From: an uncultured Senegalimassilia sp.
GTDB lineage: Bacteria; Actinomycetota; Coriobacteriia; Coriobacteriales; Eggerthellaceae
Assembly: GCA_934661765.1 (NCBI GenBank)
Contig: CAKUJT010000096.1
Coordinates: forward strand, 1-9,043
Direction of reading: 5' to 3'
Length of the DNA stretch: 9,043 bases
Positions 1-5,908 of this stretch are shown here, one piece after another. A program made the position numbers and the translations under genes. The number at the start of each line of letters is the position of its first letter. The first letter of the stretch is position 1. Under the pieces are notes generated by a model. It made no database searches, had not been told where the DNA came from, and saw only the letters and a list, made by a program, of their open reading frames with translations.

Positions 1-795
1 GAACCGGAATACGCGCTGAACAGCGCCGTTGCCGGAATCGACAGCTTCTCGCACCTGTGGCTGCTCTGGCGTTTCGAAAATGGCGAACCCGGCGGAGGCG
101 CCGCCGACGTCGCCGGCGGCGGGCGGACGAGAGAAAGTGCAGCCGGGAACTATGATGCATTGAATAGGGAAACGCCCGACAAGAGCGCCATCAAGAGCAC
201 TACCCTTTCGCATCCGGCAACTAACGAACAGGAAACCGAAGGCGACGACACAGCAGAGACGGGTGCCGGCAACGCTGGCGCTGAAGCCCCTGCCAGCGCC
301 GCCGCCTCCCCCAAACCCGCTCGTTGGTCGCCTACTGTGCGGCCGCCGCGGCTGGGCGGCGCCGAGCGCGTGGGCGTGTTCGCCACACGCAGCCCGTTCC
401 GCCCGAACCCCATCGGGCTGACGTGCGTGAAGCTTGACCGCGTGGAGCTCACGGACGCCGGCCCCGTCATCCACGTGCTGGGCGCGGACCTGCGCGACGG
501 CACGCCCATCTACGACATCAAGCCCTACATCCCCTTCGCCGACTGCCATCCCGACGCGTGCGGCGGATGGATCGAGGACGCGCCCTGGCACGAGCTTGAC
601 GTGGACTTTCCCGAGCAGCTGCAGGCCGAAGTGCCCGCCGGCAAGCTGCCCGGCCTGACGGAGGTGCTGCGCCAGGACCCGCGCCGCGCCGGCAGCAAAC
701 ATGAGCCGACCCGCGTCTACCACCTGGCATACGCGGGTCTTGACGTGGCATTCACCGTGAACGGCGACGCCCTGCACGTGGTGTGCATAAGCTAG
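1..795 (+). CDS. trmO: tRNA (N6-threonylcarbamoyladenosine(37)-N6)-methyltransferase TrmO (TsaA family), 5' end missing
   Basis: The frame is open from the first base of the window to a TAG at 793-795, giving 264 residues; the start lies outside. By family knowledge, TrmO uses S-adenosylmethionine to methylate t6A37 in tRNA-Thr, making m6t6A near the anticodon in the cytoplasm. Family signatures are clear: FSHLWLLWRF at residues 16-25, then VRPPRLGG near 113-120, GVFATRSPFRPNPIGL just after, and DGTPIYDIKPYIPFAD around residue 170. The C-terminus ends in the expected strand-rich tail (VYHLAYAGLDVAFTV). Oddity: between the F25 segment and W109 there are about 80 residues of Ala/Gly/Thr/Glu-rich sequence, where E. 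coli TrmO has roughly ten. The reading frame passes straight through, so this is an insertion and not a frameshift. The internal ATG-like or TTG codons in the insert are not credible starts, because they would remove the conserved N-terminal motif. Confidence 0.92.
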   Translation, partial: EPEYALNSAVAGIDSFSHLWLLWRFENGEPGGGAADVAGGGRTRESAAGNYDALNRETPDKSAIKSTTLSHPATNEQETEGDDTAETGAGNAGAEAPASAAASPKPARWSPTVRPPRLGGAERVGVFATRSPFRPNPIGLTCVKLDRVELTDAGPVIHVLGADLRDGTPIYDIKPYIPFADCHPDACGGWIEDAPWHELDVDFPEQLQAEVPAGKLPGLTEVLRQDPRRAGSKHEPTRVYHLAYAGLDVAFTVNGDALHVVCIS

Positions 796-877
796 CGGGG
801 CGTCTGGAGCCCGGAGCCCGGCTCGGCGGCATCCGGGGCTTCGCCGCCGGTCGCTGCCTCCAGCACCCCGCCGTAGC
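791..877. terminator. Large imperfect inverted repeat between convergent genes, possible bidirectional terminator
   Basis: The arms are nested. GCTA (791-794) pairs with TAGC (874-877), GCGGGG (795-800) with CCCCGC (866-871), CTGGAG (804-809) with CTCCAG (858-863), and an inner CGGCGGC (824-830) with GCCGCCG (843-849) around a 12-base loop. The structure begins at the trmO stop codon and ends 10 bases from the reductase A stop codon, which lies on the other strand. There is no clear T tract on either side, so a classical Rho-independent terminator is not proved. Position between two gene ends is the main reason for the call. Confidence 0.45.
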
Positions 878-886
878 AAGTAGCCT

Positions 887-2623
887 TTACGCGATGTCGC
901 CGGCGGCGTGGCGGGCGGCGTAGCGGCCGAACGTGACCTGACGGCCCAGGCAGTTGCCCACCAGGTACACCGGGTAGTTGCCGGCATAATAGCTGCCAGA
1001 GCAGGTGCCCACGGCGTACAGGCCCTTGATGGACTTGCGATCCTTGTCGATGACCTGGCAATGCTTGTTGATGCGCACGCCGTCGATGGTGGTCAGCAGC
1101 GCGCCGCCGAACCATGCACCATAGAACGGCGCCTTGCGAATGGCGGACAGGCGATAAGCCTCCTTGCCGAACTGGGAGTCGACGCCCGCATCGTACATGG
1201 CGTTGTAGTTCTCGACGGTCTCCAGGAACTGCTTCTTGGCATCGCCCTCGAAGCCCAGCTTGTCCGCAAGCTCCTCGAGCGTGTCGGCCTTCATCATCAG
1301 GCCGCCGTCCAGCTGCTTCTTGTACGCCTCATCGACGGTCTTGTCCTTCAGCGCGCTCTTCCACGTGTTAGCCGAGCAGCCCTGGGTCTTGAAGATCTGC
1401 ACGTCAGCGGGAGCGTTCACGTCGAACACCTGGCACCACACGCCGCCGGGATGCGAAGCGGCGGCGAAGGGGATGGCATCGTAGTTCGCGGACTCGTTGG
1501 CAATGCGCTCGCCGTTGCGGTCGACCTTCAAGAACGGCTGGGAGCCAAGGTTGAACTGGCCGTTGGTCGCCCAATTGCCCGACTCGTCCATGCCCGCGTC
1601 CTGACCGGGCTTGACGATGCCGCGGTCGAACACCATGGTTGCGCCCACACCGTCCATATCAGCGCCCGCCCAAAGCGCCGCCTTGATGCCGGCGCCGGTG
1701 TTGTTCGTGTTGTAGTTCAACGACGTGATGCAACGCACGGCCTCGGGGTCGCGGGCCTGCAGCATCTCGGCGTTCGCAGCATAGCCGCCGCATGCCAGGA
1801 TAACGCCCTTCTTCGCGTTGACCTGCTTGTACCCGTTCTCCACCTTGAAGATGGCGCCCGTCACGGCACCGTCGCCGTCCTGCACCAGCTTCACCAAATC
1901 ATGGCTGTACAGCACCTGGCCGCCGTCGTCCTCGATGACCTTCGTCATGGCCTTGACATGCTCGGTCTGGCCGCGTTCGTTCACGAAGCCGGGGTTGGAC
2001 ACGTGATGACACTCGGGCGGGATGAAGTAGGAGGTGCCGCCGGCGTTATCGTTCTCGGTGTCGACGATGACCTTGGACTCCTGGCCGAAATGCTTCGTGT
2101 ACGTATCAGCGATCCACTCGACGGTGGCACCGGAGTTCTCGATCCACGTGCGCAGGACGGACTGGTCGTTTTTGAAGGACGCGTAACGCGCATGCTCGTT
2201 GATCCAGCGGCTCTCGTCGAAGTCGAGGTCCTGCTCCTTCTGCCAGCGCGAATGGATGGCGCCGATGTCGTAATGGGTGGCGGCGGACTCAGCGCCCTTC
2301 TCCACGATCACGAAGTTCGCGCCCAGCTCGGCCAGCGTGGCACCGGCCATGATGCCGGACATGCCCGCGCCGACGACCAGCACGTCGGTTTCGACGGTTT
2401 CCTTGATGTCGCCGGAGGCGATTTCCGGAGCGGTGCCCAGCCAATCGACGCCGGAAGCGCCGGCGGAGGCGTTGCCGTTCTTGATGGCGGCCACATCGGC
2501 GGCGCGCTCGGCGGCGTTCTTCGGGGCGGCGCAGCCGGTCAGGCCCAGTGCGGCCAGGGCGCCCATGCCGGCGGCGCCGGTCAGGAAGCTACGGCGGCTG
2601 AGCCCACGAGTCTGTTCGTTCAT
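887..2623 (-). CDS. Tat-exported FAD-dependent reductase A (fumarate reductase/succinate dehydrogenase flavoprotein-like), substrate unknown
   Basis: The protein has 578 residues. The ATG at 2623 is chosen because GGAGGG lies 7 bases upstream and the signal peptide begins directly after it; a longer frame upstream is ignored. Residues 10-14 are a twin-arginine motif (RRSFL), followed by a hydrophobic stretch and a lipobox LTGC with Cys31, so it is probably a Tat lipoprotein facing outward. An FAD-binding Rossmann motif, VLVVGAGMSG, spans 81-90 with an acidic end near E108. A GVILACGGY segment (273-281) and the C-terminal GLYAVGTCSGSYY region (534-546) are typical of the FAD_binding_2/fumarate reductase family. 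At the Shewanella fumarate reductase positions, the catalytic Arg is Tyr381, the His-His pair is Leu-Leu (509-510), and the substrate Arg near the C-terminus is absent. It should therefore reduce, or possibly oxidise, something other than fumarate. It has its own promoter, divergent from the membrane LuxR gene, and no cytochrome in its own operon; cytochrome A beyond the regulator is its likely partner. Confidence 0.85.
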   Translation of the reverse strand: MNEQTRGLSRRSFLTGAAGMGALAALGLTGCAAPKNAAERAADVAAIKNGNASAGASGVDWLGTAPEIASGDIKETVETDVLVVGAGMSGIMAGATLAELGANFVIVEKGAESAATHYDIGAIHSRWQKEQDLDFDESRWINEHARYASFKNDQSVLRTWIENSGATVEWIADTYTKHFGQESKVIVDTENDNAGGTSYFIPPECHHVSNPGFVNERGQTEHVKAMTKVIEDDGGQVLYSHDLVKLVQDGDGAVTGAIFKVENGYKQVNAKKGVILACGGYAANAEMLQARDPEAVRCITSLNYNTNNTGAGIKAALWAGADMDGVGATMVFDRGIVKPGQDAGMDESGNWATNGQFNLGSQPFLKVDRNGERIANESANYDAIPFAAASHPGGVWCQVFDVNAPADVQIFKTQGCSANTWKSALKDKTVDEAYKKQLDGGLMMKADTLEELADKLGFEGDAKKQFLETVENYNAMYDAGVDSQFGKEAYRLSAIRKAPFYGAWFGGALLTTIDGVRINKHCQVIDKDRKSIKGLYAVGTCSGSYYAGNYPVYLVGNCLGRQVTFGRYAARHAAGDIA

Positions 2624-2665
2624 ACTATTCCCTCCATTGGTTTGCGTACGGTTTTCGCTCGACGG

Positions 2666-2704
2666 ATTCGAATCGGATCGGGCCTTAAGCAATACGCTGA
2701 ACCG
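2666..2704 (+). repeat. Imperfect direct repeat, left copy
   Basis: This copy starts with ATTCGAATCGGA, continues with GGG, CTT and GCAA blocks, and ends in AACCG. The same order of blocks on the same strand occurs at 4892-4934, so the two copies flank the LuxR gene. Here the copy lies in the untranslated leader of reductase A, antisense to its transcript. The first twelve bases are identical; the rest is interrupted by mismatches and a small length difference. Confidence 0.5.
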
Positions 2705-2705
2705 C

Positions 2706-2748
2706 ATCATATGCAGACGACGCGAAAGCGTCACCACCCCGCATGGGG
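2706..2748 (-). promoter_or_regulatory. Reductase A promoter with operator-like inverted repeat
   Basis: Read on the minus strand, CCCC-ATGC-GGGG (2748-2737) runs into TGGTG. Twenty bases later comes TATGAT (2711-2706), a good -10 box. The expected start of transcription is near 2699, which places the repeat centre near -43 and leaves a leader of about 76 bases. There is no good -35 hexamer, which suits a promoter needing an activator bound next to RNA polymerase. The cytochrome A promoter has the same plan and the same 20-base spacing. Confidence 0.6.
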
Positions 2749-2751
2749 CAT

Positions 2752-2780
2752 CCTCTCGCTAAGCGAAGCTTGCGAAGAGG
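2752..2780. repeat. Imperfect inverted repeat upstream of the reductase A promoter
   Basis: CCTCT+CGC pairs with GCG+AGAGG, with one unpaired base on each arm, around an inner AAGC-GAA-GCTT hairpin. It lies immediately upstream of the reductase A operator-like element and about 150 bases before the regulator start. It could be a protein-binding site, or part of the end of an older transcript; the sequence does not decide. Confidence 0.4.
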
Positions 2781-2817
2781 GAGAAATGAAAAGAAGGGGC
2801 TTTTGCGCGCCATTTGC

Positions 2818-2832
2818 CACCCCAATAGGGTG
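2818..2832. promoter_or_regulatory. Additional operator-like inverted repeat (CACCC-n5-GGGTG)
   Basis: CACCC and GGGTG are separated by CAATA. On the minus strand the right part reads GGGGTGG, matching the core of the elements at 2737-2748 and 4841-4858. No -10 box sits 20 bases away in either direction, so if it is a binding site it would be an auxiliary one, about 76 bases from the reductase A proximal site and about 80 bases upstream of the regulator's own predicted transcription start. Confidence 0.4.
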
Positions 2833-2895
2833 AAGAATCACGTTTGCCCAGGTGAGAGAAGGGTTATTTCGGTTTCACCGATGATGCGAAGCGAG

Positions 2896-2901
2896 TATAA
2901 T
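2896..2901 (+). promoter_or_regulatory. -10 box of the membrane LuxR regulator gene
   Basis: TATAAT is a perfect -10 consensus, 29 bases before the ATG. At 17-base spacing the -35 position reads TTTCAC (2873-2878), a weak match. That weak hexamer lies inside a small inverted repeat, CGGT-TTC-ACCG (2870-2880), which could be a site for autoregulation; this last point is inference. Confidence 0.6.
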
Positions 2902-2930
2902 GCACGAAACCGGAAGCAGGAAGGAGCCTC

Positions 2931-4778
2931 ATGCGCGTCGCACCCACCAAAGATGATATCTCGTCCATCTTCACGCCGAGCATGCTTGCGTGCGCATTCG
3001 CGTACGCCGCTATAAAGCTGGTGGGCTCGATGACCAACGGGTACCTTTACCCCTTGGTCGCCTCCGCCGACGGATGGATTAGAGAGATATCCACGCTTGT
3101 GACGACGGTAACCTTCCTAGCGGTAACTGCAATCGCATACCGAAAACCCCGGATCGTCCGCGCACCCGTGCTCGTGGCGCTGGCTTGCGTGTTCACGCTT
3201 GCCGCTGTGGCGTGCGTGGCCGCAGGGCTGAGCGCCCACAGCATCACGCTGCTTTCGCTTGGCATCTTCTGTCGATCCGCCGGAAGGGCCCTGACTCTAT
3301 GTTTGTTCGCATTATGCCTGTTCCAGCTAAAATCCGGTAAGCAGGTCAGCTTTGCCATAGCATTGGGTTTGTTCATCTTCAGCGTGCTGGACCTGTTCAG
3401 GGGCGCCGTTGGCACGCCGCTAAACGCCATCCTGCTGCTTGGGGCCGTGCAAATCATCGTGGCGGCTTGGGCTGCGAAACCCGCAAGCCGCGTGCTCGAC
3501 ATCACCAGCGCCGGCGATTCGGTCGACGACCTGAAGCTAACCGACCCCACCGCGTTCCTCCCGCTATTCCATGGCGTCTTCGTTTGCATCCTGCTGTTCT
3601 CGGCAGCTTCGGGATTCGCCTTGACGTTCAACGAAGTCGCCAGCGCCCCGCCGACGCTGCTGGCAAACACGCCGCTTTTGGCGCTTCTGCTCCTTTTCCT
3701 GCTGTTGAACTGGGGAAAGAAGCAGGAAGACGTGCTGTTCACCCTTTCGGTGCTCATCGTCATGGCAGGCTTTTTGACCACGCCGTTGTCGTTTAACGGA
3801 ACATTCGCAAACACATCGGGCACGCTGCTGCGTTTCGGGGAGCAGTGCTTCGACGTGCTTGCCTGGACCGTCATCACGGCAATCGGACGCCGCAACGTGT
3901 ACGGCTACCTGGTTTCCGCGAGCGCGATGCAGATGATGAGCAGCATCGGCACGCTGATCGGGGCCGTTTCCGGCCACATCACCAATGATTTCGTGCACAC
4001 CGATTTCTTCGTGGCAACCGGATTCGCCTTGACCATGGTATTCGCGTTCTTCGCGTTTCTGTGGTGCGGCTTCCGCTCCTTCAGCTTCACCGATGCCATT
4101 GAGTCGGTCACGACCGTCAGCCACCCCAGCTCGGGCGAGCAGGGCGAACCTGCTGAAGGACTTCAGCTTGAGCATGGGGAAATGCCGTTTGCGGGCGCTT
4201 ACGACAACAGCGCGCACGCCGGGGACGCCGAACGTACGACAACGAGCAGCGGGACGGCGCTTGCCGATGCGGTGACACCGAGCAGCAAGGCAGAGCAGGC
4301 GGACCGACACGAGCCCGGACGATCGATCTGCAAGGAATCTCCTGCTCAGGGGCATGATCATGGAGCATATGACGAATCCGATGGGGCTGCGGGCGAAGCC
4401 GCCGAGGCAACGCCGAACGTTTCTGGGAAAGCACCTGCCGCATACGGCCAGGGCGAGGAGCGCACGGCTACCGCAAACGGCGACACGGCAGGCAAGGACA
4501 TCGAGAACGAATCCGCCCGCGAAGCCCTCGCCGCGACACCTGCGCCCAGCCAGCTTGACGAGAACTGCGCACGCCTAAGCGCCCAGTTCGGCCTAACCGC
4601 GCGCGAGCGCGAGGTGTTCGGCCTGCTCGCCCACGGGCGCAACGGCCGCTACATCATGGACCACCTGGTCATCAGCCGCAACACGGCGAAGAGCCATATC
4701 AAGCACATCTACTCCAAGCTGGGAGTTCATTCGCACCAAGAGCTCATCGACCTGGCAACAAGCGGGGAGAACCGATAG
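2931..4778 (+). CDS. Membrane-spanning LuxR-family transcriptional regulator (about 12 TM segments plus C-terminal HTH)
   Basis: The protein has 615 residues and its ATG is preceded by AAGGAG at 4-base spacing. Residues about 17-382 contain roughly twelve hydrophobic segments, for example 77-101, 209-233, 242-261 and 358-380, so this part is an integral membrane domain and a likely sensor. Residues 549-612 form a LuxR/GerE helix-turn-helix with the family pattern LTAREREVFGLL, then ISRNTAKSHIKHIYSKLGV. Proteins of this architecture are a known expanded family in Eggerthella relatives, where they control neighbouring reductase genes in response to the substrate. The gene sits between reductase A and cytochrome A, whose promoters share an operator-like repeat, so these are the probable targets. 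Oddity: the link between membrane domain and HTH (about 402-548) is a long polar, Ala/Glu/Gly/Thr-rich low-complexity stretch. The ligand is unknown. Confidence 0.88.
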   Translation: MRVAPTKDDISSIFTPSMLACAFAYAAIKLVGSMTNGYLYPLVASADGWIREISTLVTTVTFLAVTAIAYRKPRIVRAPVLVALACVFTLAAVACVAAGLSAHSITLLSLGIFCRSAGRALTLCLFALCLFQLKSGKQVSFAIALGLFIFSVLDLFRGAVGTPLNAILLLGAVQIIVAAWAAKPASRVLDITSAGDSVDDLKLTDPTAFLPLFHGVFVCILLFSAASGFALTFNEVASAPPTLLANTPLLALLLLFLLLNWGKKQEDVLFTLSVLIVMAGFLTTPLSFNGTFANTSGTLLRFGEQCFDVLAWTVITAIGRRNVYGYLVSASAMQMMSSIGTLIGAVSGHITNDFVHTDFFVATGFALTMVFAFFAFLWCGFRSFSFTDAIESVTTVSHPSSGEQGEPAEGLQLEHGEMPFAGAYDNSAHAGDAERTTTSSGTALADAVTPSSKAEQADRHEPGRSICKESPAQGHDHGAYDESDGAAGEAAEATPNVSGKAPAAYGQGEERTATANGDTAGKDIENESAREALAATPAPSQLDENCARLSAQFGLTAREREVFGLLAHGRNGRYIMDHLVISRNTAKSHIKHIYSKLGVHSHQELIDLATSGENR

Positions 4779-4840
4779 CATCACCGCAAACCTTCTCACC
4801 TCCACCCTCATCAGGCATTATGTGAGTCTTTCACAACTTT

Positions 4841-4884
4841 CCCCCATCGGGGGTGATGCCTTCGCACGCTTGATTCCCTATAGT
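4841..4884 (+). promoter_or_regulatory. Cytochrome A promoter with operator-like inverted repeat
   Basis: CCCCC-ATC-GGGGG (4841-4853) runs into TGATG. Twenty bases later comes TATAGT (4879-4884). Transcription should start near 4891, so the repeat centre is near -44, the place used by activators that contact RNA polymerase at the -35 region. No good -35 hexamer is seen. Spacing and sequence match the reductase A promoter at 2706-2748. Confidence 0.6.
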
Positions 4885-4891
4885 TTCGATC

Positions 4892-4934
4892 ATTCGAATC
4901 GGACAGGGGCTTCACGCAACGCTTGCGCGAACCG
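4892..4934 (+). repeat. Imperfect direct repeat, right copy, in the cytochrome A leader
   Basis: This is the second copy of the ATTCGAATCGGA-led repeat at 2666-2704, on the same strand. Here it starts at about the predicted transcription start of cytochrome A. The transcript could fold: CGCAA-CGC-TTGCG (4915-4927) forms a small hairpin inside a possible longer stem between GAATCGG (4896-4902) and CCGGATTC (4932-4939). No known riboswitch class was recognised. Confidence 0.45.
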
Positions 4935-4962
4935 GATTCCATATCAAAGAGGAGGTCAGCGA

Positions 4963-5664
4963 ATGAGCGAAGAGCGCAACGATTCCGCGCCCAAGCAGAA
5001 GCTGCCCAAGAATAAGAAGCTCACCATCGTCGGCGTCGTGGTCGTGGTCATCGTGGTGGCGGGCATGGGTTTTTGGACCTGGCATAACAGCCCCAGCTTC
5101 TGCAGCGCGTTTTGCCACACGCCCATGAACAAATACGTGGAAACGTACGATCAGCAGGCCGGGGCCCCGGGCACCGACAAATGGGGAAACGAGGTCTCTA
5201 ACAGCAGCGCCATGCTGGTGGTGTCTCACAAGGAAGCAGGCCAGAACTGCCTTTCGTGCCACGAGCCCATCATCAGCCAGCAAATCGGCGAAGTGCAGGC
5301 AACCCTTACGGGCGACTACTATTACCCGCTTGAAGAAGCGAACCTGGAAGTGCTCATGCAGAACTCCGGCAACGATGCCGGCACGGGCGAGCAGTTCTGC
5401 CTGAAGAGCGGCTGCCACGTGAACAGCGAGGGCCAGGCGCTGACGAAGGCGGACCTGACCGAGATGACCAGCGACATGGTGCGCAACCCGCATTCCTGGC
5501 ATCACGACAAGTACACGTGCAGCGACTGCCACAAGTCGCATCGCGCATCGGTGCTCATCTGCACCGATTGCCACGCGGACGCCGAATCTGAGGTGCCCGA
5601 CGGCTGGGTTGACGCCAAAACCGGCAAGCAGACCGAAGAGGACTCCGTCAACTACATGGGTTAG
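4963..5664 (+). CDS. Membrane-anchored pentahaem c-type cytochrome A (NapC/NrfH-like electron carrier)
   Basis: The protein has 233 residues. The ATG at 4963 follows GAGGAGGT at 7-base spacing; an in-frame ATG 47 codons upstream lies before the promoter and is rejected. A lysine-rich N-terminus leads into one hydrophobic helix (about 20-39), an uncleaved anchor putting the rest outside the cell. Five haem attachment motifs follow: C47-x3-C51-H52, C96-x2-C99-H100, C146-x4-C151-H152, C186-x2-C189-H190 and C200-x2-C203-H204. Met55 just after haem 1 could be a distal ligand, as in NrfH. Expected role: take electrons from menaquinol and deliver them to a surface flavoprotein reductase. It has its own promoter, which matches that of reductase A, so reductase A is its likely partner. 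It is clearly a paralogue of cytochrome B, sharing WHNSPSFC, CHTPM, NCLSCHE and FCLKSGCH. Exact subfamily is uncertain. Confidence 0.85.
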   Translation: MSEERNDSAPKQKLPKNKKLTIVGVVVVVIVVAGMGFWTWHNSPSFCSAFCHTPMNKYVETYDQQAGAPGTDKWGNEVSNSSAMLVVSHKEAGQNCLSCHEPIISQQIGEVQATLTGDYYYPLEEANLEVLMQNSGNDAGTGEQFCLKSGCHVNSEGQALTKADLTEMTSDMVRNPHSWHHDKYTCSDCHKSHRASVLICTDCHADAESEVPDGWVDAKTGKQTEEDSVNYMG

Positions 5665-5691
5665 CAGCCTCGATCGATCCCCAACAGCATT

Positions 5692-5725
5692 CGTGAAAGA
5701 GCTCCCATGCGGGAGTTCTTTCACG
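5692..5725 (+). terminator. Terminator-like hairpin after cytochrome A
   Basis: CGTGAAAGA (5692-5700) pairs with TCTTTCACG (5717-5725), and CTCCC (5702-5706) with GGGAG (5711-5715) around an ATGC loop, with one G-T wobble between: about 15 pairs in all. It begins 28 bases after the cytochrome A stop. Only TT follows, so the U tract is poor, but the stem is long and well placed. Confidence 0.6.
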
Positions 5726-5790
5726 TTACGGGAAGATTCTTGCGAGCGAAGACGCGAAAGTGCTGCCCTCCCCGCCCCCCGACAACGCGA

Positions 5791-5821
5791 AAGCGGGCCG
5801 CGTCCAAGACGCGACCCGCTT
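5791..5821 (-). terminator. Terminator-like hairpin after the reductase B-cytochrome B operon
   Basis: AAGCGGG (5791-5797) pairs with CCCGCTT (5815-5821) and CGCGTC (5799-5804) with GACGCG (5808-5813), with a single C/A mismatch and a CAA loop. On the minus strand the stem is followed by TTTCGCG. It lies 88 bases beyond the cytochrome B stop codon and suits the end of that operon. Confidence 0.55.
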
Positions 5822-5908
5822 CCTGCTCGCTAAACTTCGGCTGGTGCGTGGCCCTCGAAGCCACCACCTGCCCGTTTGCCGCTCGTTTATCGCTTGCCTA
5901 CCGCTTGC

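Larger units (their letters stand above)
2624..2930. promoter_or_regulatory. Divergent control region between reductase A and the membrane LuxR regulator
   Basis: This 307-base stretch has no convincing gene. Going right from reductase A it holds: its ribosome binding site; a palindromic ATTCGAAT at 2666-2673 that opens a repeat also found before cytochrome A; the reductase A -10 box (2706-2711); a small GACGC-GAAA-GCGTC hairpin (2719-2732); the CCCC-ATGC-GGGG operator-like repeat (2737-2748); a longer imperfect hairpin (2752-2780); a related CACCC-n5-GGGTG repeat (2818-2832); and the regulator's own TATAAT (2896-2901) and AAGGAG ribosome binding site. The density of symmetric elements fits a region bound by one or more regulators. 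Confidence 0.7.

Noticed and set aside
160..795. TrmO starting inside the window at the TTG at 160
   Set aside because: This would discard the conserved FSHLWLLWRF motif, which is encoded in the same open frame from base 1.
2752..2832. A CRISPR or tandem repeat cluster in the divergent control region
   Set aside because: The symmetric elements differ in sequence and spacing and do not form repeat-spacer units.
908..2833. A 641-codon open frame on the plus strand opposite reductase A
   Set aside because: It is antisense to a well-supported gene and rich in His/Gly/Ala/Val without any family motif, as expected for the complement of a high-GC gene with strong codon bias.
3047..4361. Minus-strand frames of 282 and 265 codons opposite the LuxR gene
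   Set aside because: No ribosome binding site, no recognisable domain, and the plus strand encodes an intact membrane domain with a LuxR HTH.
4822..4962. Upstream extension of cytochrome A to an in-frame ATG at 4822
   Set aside because: The extension would cover the predicted operator and -10 box, and the ATG at 4963 has a strong ribosome binding site and is followed by the expected charged N-terminus and anchor helix.
5665..5908. A small gene in the convergent gap between the two cytochromes
   Set aside because: The short open frames there run through the two hairpins, have no ribosome binding site and show no coding-like pattern.
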